Below are positions 1 through 6,850 of a stretch of DNA of 64,000 bases, in pieces. The stretch is from Phycisphaerae bacterium (GTDB taxonomy: Bacteria; Planctomycetota; Phycisphaerae; Sedimentisphaerales; Anaerobacaceae). A program made the position numbers and the translations under genes. Each line of letters opens with the position of its first letter. Within the stretch, counting starts at the first letter, position 1. The stretch spans positions 1 through 64,000 of the forward strand of contig JAUVVQ010000003.1 of the NCBI GenBank assembly GCA_030604525.1, read 5' to 3'. Below the pieces are notes generated by a model. It was not told the origin of the DNA. It did not search any database and saw only the letters and a list, made by a program, of their open reading frames with translations.

Positions 1-48
1 CAGACTCCGTTCTTCCTCTGAAAGCTGAACAATGTATTTTTTGACCAT
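1..48 (-). CDS. IS630-family transposase, 5' end only (runs off window)
   Basis: Sixteen codons are visible, from an ATG at 48 reading leftwards off the window, preceded by a GGAG ribosome binding site about 7 bases away. The peptide MVKKYIVQLSEEERSL matches the conserved opening of IS630-type helix-turn-helix transposases (usually KKYIVELTEEER...). Nothing further can be judged: neither terminal inverted repeat nor target duplication is visible with confidence. Its presence next to the duplicated region at 4798-6312 is worth noting. The family call is inference from a short peptide. Confidence 0.6.
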   Translation of the reverse strand, partial: MVKKYIVQLSEEERSL

Positions 49-81
49 GATAAATCTCCATGATAATTTAACCATAGAGAA

Positions 82-3000
82 TTATCGGCAATACCCACCC
101 AAATCTTTAACCGTGACAAAGCAGTAGTCTTTTTTCAGTTTTTTAGTTTCTTCCAACGGGGGTGAATCTGCGAAGTGAAAATCGGAGGTATGTGTTTGGG
201 AGGCGGAGGTTTTTGTTATGTTTTCAGGTTTATCATAGTTGTAAACGAAGAGAGTTCCGAAGAGTTTTGCCGGCTGGACGAGGGGGATGTTAACGACGGT
301 TTTTTCGCCACCCTTTACGGAAAGTTTTATAGGAGTTTCCATATCTGGGATTCTATCAGCGTTTACGCTTTGTGATTCGATGTTAAGATAATAGCTGCCT
401 GGGGTGACGGAAGGGAAGATGAAGTTTCCATGCCGGTCTGAGACGGCGGTGATTCCGTTTAATGTGAGGAGACATTTTCGGAAAGGATTTTGAGATTGTT
501 TGTCGAAGATAAATCCCTGGATGGAGCCGACGGATTTTTTTTTGCCGACGGGGATGCCGACGGGGACGGAGTATTGGAGCATCATAGAGGTTTCGTCTTC
601 TATTATGGAGTTTTGGTATTCGGTGTATCTTGCAAGTATTGATAGTTTGTTATCGTTTTTGAAAGTATGGGTGAGTTTTACCTGGAAGTTGTTCCTGTCG
701 CCGTAGAGAGAGCTTTGGTAGTCGTTTGTCTGGAAGGAGAAGTTGAGCGAGGTTTTTTTTGCGATTTCCAATCCTGCGTTTGCTCCTATTGTGATGCTTC
801 TTTTGCTTTCTCCGGTGAAGCTGCTGTCATCGTCGTAATAGAGGTATCCGCTGTAAGTTTGTTGTCGGTTCGGGGAATAATATGCAGAGAGGGTGTATCT
901 TTCGGTATCTAAATTTTGATTGGTGAGGTAGTTTTTGGTTTCCCCTGATTCGGCAGCGGCATTGAGAGTAAGCCGGCCGAGGTTTTGTGCGAGGGCGAAT
1001 CTGATGTGTTTTTCGTCATAGTCGAAATCAGGAGTTTCGAGGCGGTCTTTTCTGTCTCTGCCTTTCCAATCGATTGAGACGGTAGTGTCTTTAAAGATTT
1101 TGTAATCCAGGCCGAGCTGGTAGTATTTTTCCAGTGGAGCGGAATACAGGGCTGGGTCGAGGTCGAGGTTGTTCTTTTCCCTTCTGAAAGCAGCGTTTAT
1201 TCTAAGTCGTCTGCTCAGGGGGATAGTGAGGCCGGTGGAGATGTAATCGAGGTCCTTGTAATATCCCGGATAGTCCGGCCCTGCGTGGTTAAGTTTTACA
1301 TAGTATGAGAAGAATTTGTTTTTTCCATAGAGCCGGGCCAGGTAAGCATTGTCTTTGTAATCGGTTCCCGGCCCGAGAGCGTATTCAAGCTCAAGGTTGG
1401 TGTCTTTTGCAGGTCTGAGATAAGAATATAGACTGAAGATGTAGTCGGTGTCTTCATTTCTTGTTTTTCTGAGCAGGTTTAATCCGATTTTTTGCTGGTC
1501 GTCCATAAGGTAGTTGATATATGCGGCTGTTTCGTAAGTTTTTGTATTCAGCCATCGTGTCTGCGTATAGTATGCGCCGAGGTCAAACTTTTGGTCGATG
1601 TGGAGGATTCCTTCGGCGCCTCTTCCGTAGAGGTAATTTTCAGTAAGCGGCGAGAGTGAGAAGCTTCTGTCACCGAGGTGCAACTCGTAGTCTTCGGTCC
1701 AGTATGAGAGGAAGTATTCATCCCGACTGCCAAAGATGGAATCGTCCTGGACGTCCGGGCCTCTGAAGCGGAATTTGATGCGTTTTTTTCCTTCTTCGTC
1801 GAGTGTGCCCTGTCCCTGCAGCTCGACTTGTAAACCGGAAGTGGCATCAGCGTTGTTTTCGGAGACGTAAGTGAATTTCAACTCTGATGGGATTCTGTGA
1901 TATTTGTCTTTAGAGCCGGAGATTCTCGGCAGGATTTCGATTCGGGTTGAGGACTGTGCTTTTATTTTTGTTTCGCCTTTTTGCTGCGCTTGTGCTGTGA
2001 GGCGAACGAAGTGTTTTAATTTTCTGTTTATATCTTTTTTCGTATTCACAGTAACATTGACGGTTTTTGACTGTCCGGGAGAGAGGGTGAACTCTTTCGG
2101 CTGGAAGGAGAAAGGGAGCTCTTTTGCGCTGTAAATTTCGGCAATGACGTTGTAATCTACGTTTCCATTATTGGTGACAAGGAAGGAGGTCTTGTATTGA
2201 TCTCCGGCGATGACATATTTTGGTGCTTCGAGGAGTTTAACCTGCAGGTTGTTTACAGGCAGGACGGTGACATAAGTTGAGCAGGAATCCCTGAGCGAGG
2301 GGTAATTTTTATCTTTTGCTATAAAAGTTACTTTGTATTGGCCTGCTGCGGCTGTCTGCGGGACGAAGAAGCTTACCAATTTTGATAGGGTTTGGTCCGG
2401 CTGCAAGAGGAACGGGAAATCCTTTGTTATAAGGTACCAGTCTTCAGGAAGTTTCATATCTAATATGAGCTGTCGAGTTTGTTTTGTGTAGTTTTTTATT
2501 GCAATGACGGCGGTTACGATTTGTCTTGGTTTTGTCTGAATTGCTTCTTTTGCGTTTTTGAGGCGGATAGTTATTTTATCACCGGCTGAGGGAGGGGAAG
2601 GAGGAGGCAAGTAGTTTGGAGTATTGGTGACTTTTTTTTCAAGCAGCGAAATTTCTTTTTGGGAATCTATAGAGAGGGGAATAATTTGGGTAGAGCAAAA
2701 GACGGAGGCGGCAGATTTGGTTTTCCCGTTCAGCAACGTTTTGGCGGTAAATTTCAATCGCTGGTTTTTGATATATTTATATTCTGTTTTGTCAATAGCT
2801 CTTATGGTAACGGTTACGAACTGAGAGCGGCCCGGTTTAAGTTTGAAGTTTTGGGGTTCGATGTTAAAAGCGGAGGATTGTTTATCTTCCATTTCGATGA
2901 ATATTTTTCTTTCTCTACTGCTTTTATTTGTAACGGAGAAGGATGCCTGGTAATCATCTCCTTCGGTGACATATTCAGGAATTTCGAGGAGCTGGACAGT

Positions 3001-3402
3001 TAGTTTTTCGCTGGAGAGGATATTTACGTTTATGGAGTAGTAGTCACGGATGGAAGGGTATTTTCTTGCTCTTGCGAGGTATTGGATTGTGTAGTTACCG
3101 GGAGAGGCAGTTTCGGGGATGAAGACGCTGAGTTTTCTTGTTTTTGTTTGGTTTGAAGCGAGGTAGAAGGGGAATTCTTCAGTTATAAGTTTCCAGTTAT
3201 CCGGTATTTTGACATCGACAATTAACTCGTATTGCCTGTTTGTGGTGTTTGTGATACGGAAGGCAGTGTCGAGGATTTGTCCCGGCTGGAGGTTAAATAT
3301 TTCCTGTGCTTGCGGTCTTATGCGCAGTCCTTTTTCGTTTGCAGCATAAGCGGCCGTTGCGGCAAATAATAAAATTAAGATTATTTTTAAGCATTTAGTC
3401 AT
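82..3402 (-). CDS. Usher-like outer-membrane barrel protein with duplicated Ig/NEW3-type modules
   Basis: Secreted protein of 1106 residues with a signal peptide (about 1-20). Residues ~24-250 and ~277-490 are two copies of the same module; each has a motif of the type DNWKLITEEFPF / EDWYLITKDFPF, then PG.Y...A....YPS.RD, then LLE.P.YV..GD.Y..SF.VTN. These resemble NEW3/CARDB-like Ig folds. Residues ~500-965 are rich in alternating aromatic/polar strands typical of an outer-membrane beta-barrel. Residues ~975-1060 look like a carboxypeptidase-regulatory-like domain (SDRHGNFIFPSVTPGSYYLNI). Its start codon overlaps the stop of the upstream chaperone-like gene by 4 bases, so the two are translationally coupled. 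The arrangement recalls a fimbrial usher (barrel plus small C-terminal Ig domain), but I cannot show usher homology. The alternative is a generic adhesin or exporter. Confidence 0.7.
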   Translation of the reverse strand: MTKCLKIILILLFAATAAYAANEKGLRIRPQAQEIFNLQPGQILDTAFRITNTTNRQYELIVDVKIPDNWKLITEEFPFYLASNQTKTRKLSVFIPETASPGNYTIQYLARARKYPSIRDYYSINVNILSSEKLTVQLLEIPEYVTEGDDYQASFSVTNKSSRERKIFIEMEDKQSSAFNIEPQNFKLKPGRSQFVTVTIRAIDKTEYKYIKNQRLKFTAKTLLNGKTKSAASVFCSTQIIPLSIDSQKEISLLEKKVTNTPNYLPPPSPPSAGDKITIRLKNAKEAIQTKPRQIVTAVIAIKNYTKQTRQLILDMKLPEDWYLITKDFPFLLQPDQTLSKLVSFFVPQTAAAGQYKVTFIAKDKNYPSLRDSCSTYVTVLPVNNLQVKLLEAPKYVIAGDQYKTSFLVTNNGNVDYNVIAEIYSAKELPFSFQPKEFTLSPGQSKTVNVTVNTKKDINRKLKHFVRLTAQAQQKGETKIKAQSSTRIEILPRISGSKDKYHRIPSELKFTYVSENNADATSGLQVELQGQGTLDEEGKKRIKFRFRGPDVQDDSIFGSRDEYFLSYWTEDYELHLGDRSFSLSPLTENYLYGRGAEGILHIDQKFDLGAYYTQTRWLNTKTYETAAYINYLMDDQQKIGLNLLRKTRNEDTDYIFSLYSYLRPAKDTNLELEYALGPGTDYKDNAYLARLYGKNKFFSYYVKLNHAGPDYPGYYKDLDYISTGLTIPLSRRLRINAAFRREKNNLDLDPALYSAPLEKYYQLGLDYKIFKDTTVSIDWKGRDRKDRLETPDFDYDEKHIRFALAQNLGRLTLNAAAESGETKNYLTNQNLDTERYTLSAYYSPNRQQTYSGYLYYDDDSSFTGESKRSITIGANAGLEIAKKTSLNFSFQTNDYQSSLYGDRNNFQVKLTHTFKNDNKLSILARYTEYQNSIIEDETSMMLQYSVPVGIPVGKKKSVGSIQGFIFDKQSQNPFRKCLLTLNGITAVSDRHGNFIFPSVTPGSYYLNIESQSVNADRIPDMETPIKLSVKGGEKTVVNIPLVQPAKLFGTLFVYNYDKPENITKTSASQTHTSDFHFADSPPLEETKKLKKDYCFVTVKDLGGYCR

Positions 3403-4208
3403 TTTATGAATTTGAAGTTATAATTTGCCCCAAAGATATAGTCACCACCGGCGTCTGCGACGACCAAAGCTTTGTAATTTCCTTCCGGCAGGTTTGTGAG
3501 GTCAACTTCGTATCTTACGGAAGTATCTGGGAAGAGGCGTCTTTTCCCGGCTTCGAATCTTCCGAGATAACTACCCGATTCGTCGTATAATTCGGTCCAG
3601 AGGGTTGGCCTGAGCCATCTTTGCCCGGAGTTTTCGACGTCAACCCGTAGAATTCTTTCGCTGCTGTCTTTGAGGAGCTTAGTATTGAGGAAGTTTATTT
3701 TTCTTGTTCCAGTGTCATTGATGTGCGTGACCATTTGTAGTCCGTACCGGACGACCTGGACGATACCTAATTTAGTTTTATCTTTTGCTGGTAGCGTGCT
3801 TTCCGGCGAGCCCTGTGGTATAGTTTCGGCCATTATCATACTCCAGTAAGTTCCCTTCAGGTTCGGGTCATCCGGAACATTTACGGTATAGTTTATTTTT
3901 GCAATTTCTCCCTGTGGTATTGTGAGCTTGTGAGGAGTAAATGTTATCCATTGAGCGTTTGAGCGTTTTAGTTTACCGGGCTGTCCGTAATAATTAACTC
4001 CTTTATAATTGAAGGCATAATCGGTCTGGTAGAATTTAATTTCCTCTGTTTTTTTGTGCTCGTTTTTTATGAGTATTGAGCCGGTGTATTTTTCTCCCGG
4101 TCCTGCTTTTTTCTGGTGCGTGAGTCCCCCTATGATGGAAGCGTCAGCAGCGGTAGCGAGCAAGATAGTTAAAGTTATAACCAGATAAGATAATTTTTTT
4201 AACGACAT
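3399..4208 (-). CDS. Periplasmic Ig-fold chaperone-like (PapD/DUF916-like) protein
   Basis: Protein of 269 residues with a signal peptide (about 1-23, ending ADA). Two Ig-like halves are suggested. The first contains GPGEKYTGSILIKN, a WITFTPHKLTIPQGE segment and GTYWSMIMAE, the pattern shared by pilus chaperones and by the DUF916 domain of WxL-system proteins. The second (about 165-269) has the ENSGQRWLRPTLWTEL strand and a final PEGNYKALVVAD. The RBS is GAGGT, 5 bases before the ATG. It lies 16 bases after a small secreted pilin-like gene and overlaps the usher-like gene, so the three form one operon. Likely role (inference): folding or delivering the small secreted subunits to the outer-membrane protein. 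Confidence 0.6.
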   Translation of the reverse strand: MSLKKLSYLVITLTILLATAADASIIGGLTHQKKAGPGEKYTGSILIKNEHKKTEEIKFYQTDYAFNYKGVNYYGQPGKLKRSNAQWITFTPHKLTIPQGEIAKINYTVNVPDDPNLKGTYWSMIMAETIPQGSPESTLPAKDKTKLGIVQVVRYGLQMVTHINDTGTRKINFLNTKLLKDSSERILRVDVENSGQRWLRPTLWTELYDESGSYLGRFEAGKRRLFPDTSVRYEVDLTNLPEGNYKALVVADAGGDYIFGANYNFKFIK

Positions 4209-4224
4209 TTTTCACCTCGTATTT

Positions 4225-4701
4225 TTATTGGTCAGCAACTGTATAAGTTACGGTAGTGGAGTAGTTATCGGGTGGGACGGTAATTGAGACCCCGGTCAAC
4301 TGCAATTGGATGTTTATAGTGTTTCTGTCGAGCGAACCAGAGAATAAGCTCTGGTTAGTTCCGGTTATTTCCTGGTAAGCGGAGCCGCCTGAAATAGTGC
4401 CGGCGCCGGTCCCGTCAGAGGTTCTTTTGACATTCAGGTGCAAGTTAGAGTGCCAGTTAGAATCGGATTTGTTTACATCGACGCCCCAATTTCCTGCGGC
4501 GATGATATCGAGGATAACCTGATCAACTGCGCTTGAATATGAAGGGTTGAGGTCGGAGCCGGGTCCTGCCTGGAGGTCGGAGGAGTCAATGGTAAGGTCC
4601 CACTGTCCCGTGGCGTTGATAGAGATAGCCCAGGTGACTGTTGCGGCGGCAAGGAGGATAAACAAGCAAGCTACGATTATGTAATCCAGTGCCTTTTTCA
4701 C
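4225..4701 (-). CDS. Small secreted pilin-like protein
   Basis: About 158 residues from a GTG at 4701, chosen because GGAAGG lies 7 bases upstream; a TTG at 4716 would overlap that site. The first ~25 residues form a signal peptide or single membrane anchor (MKKALDYIIVACLFILLAAA). The rest is Thr/Ser/Asn-rich beta-type sequence without cysteine and ends in NYSTTVTYTVADQ, the same kind of terminal strand as in the two genes upstream. It directly precedes the chaperone-like gene. No family is recognised with certainty; a surface-fibre subunit is the best guess from context. Confidence 0.55.
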   Translation of the reverse strand: MKKALDYIIVACLFILLAAATVTWAISINATGQWDLTIDSSDLQAGPGSDLNPSYSSAVDQVILDIIAAGNWGVDVNKSDSNWHSNLHLNVKRTSDGTGAGTISGGSAYQEITGTNQSLFSGSLDRNTINIQLQLTGVSITVPPDNYSTTVTYTVADQ

Positions 4702-4725
4702 TTCGGTTCCTTCCAATTATAAACG

Positions 4726-4757
4726 CCAAAAAGCACAGGTGTTTCCGGACCTGTACT
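4726..4757 (-). terminator. Rho-independent terminator after first pilin-like gene
   Basis: On the minus strand GTACAGGT and ACCTGTGC form an 8-bp stem (one G-U pair) with a loop of about 8 bases, followed by a run of five T. It lies about 40 bases past the stop of the gene at 4798-5319 and just before the start of the next gene, so expression of the strongly duplicated subunit may be partly uncoupled from that of the assembly genes. Confidence 0.65.
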
Positions 4758-4797
4758 TTACAATAGAATGCTCCCCTGTCAGCCGGGTTATTTTCTT

Positions 4798-5319
4798 TTA
4801 AGAATCTTCGGTCAGAGTCCAGGTAACAATCTGAGTAGTATCGGTGTATGGAGCGACCATAGCGGTTACCTCAGCGGTGTAGGTTATTGTTTCAGCGGAG
4901 ACATTTTCATTTGTAATGCCGGTAATGAAATCATAGTCAGTCGCGGCTGCAACGAATTCTGTTTTACCAGCGGAGGTACCGTTACTTCCGGCAGCGGTAA
5001 CGTTTGCATAGAGCTTGATACCGCTGAAGAGAGCATCAATACTACCGGTTATTTTTCTTGTCGCCGCCGCTCCAACATTACAGGTCCAAGACATAGTAGT
5101 GGTGTTTTCGGTTACATCAGCGGGCAAATCCCCTGGCGTAGCCGGTGCGGCGATAGTCAAGGTGCCCGGGTCACCACTTACGGCCAACTCAGCGATTTCG
5201 CTGAATGTAACAGTGACGTTCTGATTAGTGTTGTCCGTAGCAGCAACCGCTACTGATGCCAGGGAAGCTATCCCAAGGATTAGTACAACTAGTACAACAT
5301 TTTTGAGTTGAGGTTTCAT
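4798..5319 (-). CDS. Secreted pilin-like protein, copy 1 of tandem pair
   Basis: Protein of 173 residues: a signal peptide of about 26 residues (cleavage after SVAVA) followed by beta-rich sequence with one cysteine. It shares long blocks with the gene at 5800-6312: VSGDPGTL, PGDLPAD, MSWT.NVGA, ITG.IDALF.G, GSNGTSAG and DYDF.TGITNE. The C-terminus YTDTTQIVTWTLTEDS resembles a closing beta strand and also fits the proximal TWxL pattern of WxL domains. The RBS AAGGAGAG lies 4-5 bases before ATG. Probable major subunit of a surface fibre assembled by the downstream chaperone-like and usher-like proteins (inference). Confidence 0.65.
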   Translation of the reverse strand: MKPQLKNVVLVVLILGIASLASVAVAATDNTNQNVTVTFSEIAELAVSGDPGTLTIAAPATPGDLPADVTENTTTMSWTCNVGAAATRKITGSIDALFSGIKLYANVTAAGSNGTSAGKTEFVAAATDYDFITGITNENVSAETITYTAEVTAMVAPYTDTTQIVTWTLTEDS

Positions 5320-5580
5320 ATCCTCTCCTTCTTAGCTTTAGTTTATAATTATTGTTTTAGCTTTCAGCCACAAATACAATCTTTTCCCCCGATACAAACA
5401 GGTATTTTTCCCGATATAAACAGGTGTTTTTCCCAATCGGCTTTATTAACAGAAGTCTTAATATCAGTTTGTTTTTTGGGGTGTGTGAGGGGCGAAAATA
5501 TGTTTTCGGAGGGCTATTATTGGACGAAAACAGGGGACAGGTCCGAAAAAAAAGCACAGGCGGGAATAAATAGGCAACCA
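5320..5580. other. Leader region of pilin copy 1
   Basis: Non-coding DNA between pilin copy 1 and the ETF-QO remnant. It should carry the promoter of the minus-strand gene at 4798-5319, but I see no convincing -35/-10 pair. The only structure is a 22-bp direct repeat at 5388-5431. Confidence 0.5.
5388..5434. repeat. 22-bp direct tandem repeat, two copies
   Basis: Two adjacent copies of cccgata(c/t)aaacaggt(a/g)ttttt, at 5388-5409 and 5410-5431, differing at two positions and followed by a third ccc. The spacing equals two helical turns, so both copies face the same side of DNA. It lies 70-130 bases upstream of the pilin copy 1 start, where a regulator could bind. Function unknown. Confidence 0.6.
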
Positions 5581-5598
5581 GGAAGCAGCAGGTTGGTT

Positions 5599-5730
5599 AC
5601 ACTCTTTTATATCGTGGTCCGCCGGTATCTTCGTGAGCAGTGGTGATGTTATCGAGCGGGCATTTTCTCCGGCAGGTTTTGCGATAGAGGCATTTGTCGG
5701 GGTTGGCTGGTTTTACCCGGTTTAGGAGAT
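5599..5730 (-). pseudogene. Remnant of ETF-quinone oxidoreductase 3' end
   Basis: The minus strand encodes RVKPANPDKCLYRKTC, RRKCPLDN and GGPRYKRV with stop, matching the last ~45 residues of the intact ETF-QO at 6851-8521 (KPANPSNCLHCKTC, QIKCPLDN, GGPRYKRM). Nucleotide similarity is also plain, for example cttttatatc.tggtccgccgg. One cluster cysteine has become arginine, and upstream of this stretch the similarity stops. It is a dead 3' fragment, not a gene. Its place between two paralogous pilin-like genes fits a tandem duplication of a block 'pilin + spacer + ETF-QO 3' end'. Confidence 0.85.
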
Positions 5731-5731
5731 G

Positions 5732-5765
5732 AAAAAAACACAGGAGGTTTTGAGACCTGCGTTTT
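5732..5765 (-). terminator. Rho-independent terminator after second pilin-like gene
   Basis: On the minus strand ACGCAGG pairs with CCTGTGT (one G-U pair), with a loop carrying AGGT/ACCT, then seven T residues. It lies about 35 bases past the stop of the gene at 5800-6312 and resembles the terminator at 4726-4757 in its CAGGT...ACCTGTG core, as expected if both were copied together with the genes. Confidence 0.65.
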
Positions 5766-5799
5766 ATGATTCGGCAATTTTCAGGTGTGGAGAGTTTTT

Positions 5800-6312
5800 T
5801 TAAGAATCTTCTGTGAGTGTCCATGTAACAGTATGGGTAACATCGCCATAGGGGACGACCATAGAACTTACCTGTGCTCTGTAGGTGATGGTTTCGCCTA
5901 AGACATCTTCATTTGTGATACCGGTAACGAAGTCATAATCAGTAGCAGCGGCGAGGAATTGTGTTTCGCCTGCGGATGTGCCGTTACTTCCGGTATCGTC
6001 AACGGTTACATAGAGATTGACCCCATTGAAGAGAGCATCGATATTTCCGGTTATTTTTCTTGTCATACCTGCGCCCACATTAGAGGTCCAGGACATAGCA
6101 GTCGAGTTATCGGTCTGGTCCGCAGGTAAGTCCCCCGGTGAAGCCGGTGCGGTAAAAATCAAGGTACCCGGGTCTCCGCTCACACTCACTGCAGCAACTT
6201 CGTCAAATGTAATAGTGATATCCTGCGTTGCGGTGTCAGTAGCAGCGATAGCTATGGATGTCATAGTTAATATCAGAAAGATGAGTAAAATTTTTCCAAT
6301 CAGAAGTTTCAT
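5800..6312 (-). CDS. Secreted pilin-like protein, copy 2 of tandem pair
   Basis: Protein of 170 residues with a signal peptide (about 1-23, ending SIAIA). It is the paralogue of the gene at 4798-5319, with the same block order and the same C-terminal VTWTLTEDS. It lacks the single cysteine of copy 1 (MSWTSNVG instead of MSWTCNVG). The RBS GGAGGGG lies about 5 bases before ATG. It has its own terminator downstream. The Ig-like, cysteine-poor, threonine-rich composition fits a pilus or surface-layer subunit; no named family is assigned. Confidence 0.65.
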   Translation of the reverse strand: MKLLIGKILLIFLILTMTSIAIAATDTATQDITITFDEVAAVSVSGDPGTLIFTAPASPGDLPADQTDNSTAMSWTSNVGAGMTRKITGNIDALFNGVNLYVTVDDTGSNGTSAGETQFLAAATDYDFVTGITNEDVLGETITYRAQVSSMVVPYGDVTHTVTWTLTEDS

Positions 6313-6850
6313 AATTCCCCTCCACGAAGAACAAGTCCTATTAAGCCGGTTTTGTTTACTTAAACTATACCAACAAATATTCCTTATCCAAATACGATTA
6401 GGGGAATTTTATGCCCTTCTGGGTAGTAAATTCCCGCGATGAAAACTGCAAGTTCTTATTTTATAGTCAGTTACCCGCGAGTAAACGGGGAAAGTAAATC
6501 GTAAAGAGTATAATATATCTTTTTTAAAACGGCTCCTATTCAGCTATATTCGAGAGGGTAATATCGGAAGTTAAGCCAGGAGCATCACAGGCTTAGAAAG
6601 GCGTTAAGTGTTAGAAAGATTAAGGTAAATTTGTAAAAGTTATAAATTCTCAGGAATGATTGACAGAAAGGGAGTGAGTATTTAGTTCCCGTTGCGGAAA
6701 GCGAAAATCGATGAAGCTGACCCAGCGGAAGCATTGGTAACAAGCAAACAAATGGATTCCTGCCCCTGCTTGCGCAGGGGTGACAATCTTGCGCAGGGGT
6801 GACAATCTTGCGCAGGAATGACGAGATAGTGCTTCCGTAACGGATACTAT
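6313..6850. other. Intergenic region upstream of pilin copy 2
   Basis: About 540 bases without a credible gene between the pilin-like gene and ETF-QO, both on the minus strand. It should hold the promoter of pilin copy 2, but no clear -35/-10 pair stands out. Near the ETF-QO end is a short tandem repeat (6769-6822). The matching spacer of the duplicated copy (5320-5598) is shorter, so this one has gained, or the other lost, about 260 bases. Confidence 0.5.
6769..6822. repeat. 19-bp tandem repeat, about 2.8 copies
   Basis: Unit cttgcgcaggggtgacaat at 6769-6787 and 6788-6806, with a third degenerate copy (cttgcgcaggaatgac) at 6807-6822. Just before it, cctgcccctgcttgcgcagggg gives an inverted pairing. 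This is the kind of small dispersed intergenic repeat found in many bacterial genomes; no coding function. Confidence 0.7.

Noticed and set aside
5388-5434. Tandem repeat considered as a CRISPR array
   Set aside because: Only two units with no spacers.
5308-5646. Plus-strand frame of 112 codons overlapping the pilin leader and ETF-QO remnant
   Set aside because: It is antisense to the decayed ETF-QO tail and the leader, has no RBS and no recognisable peptide.
6769-6822. Tandem repeat considered as a CRISPR array
   Set aside because: Units of 19 bases are directly adjacent without spacers and no cas genes are present.
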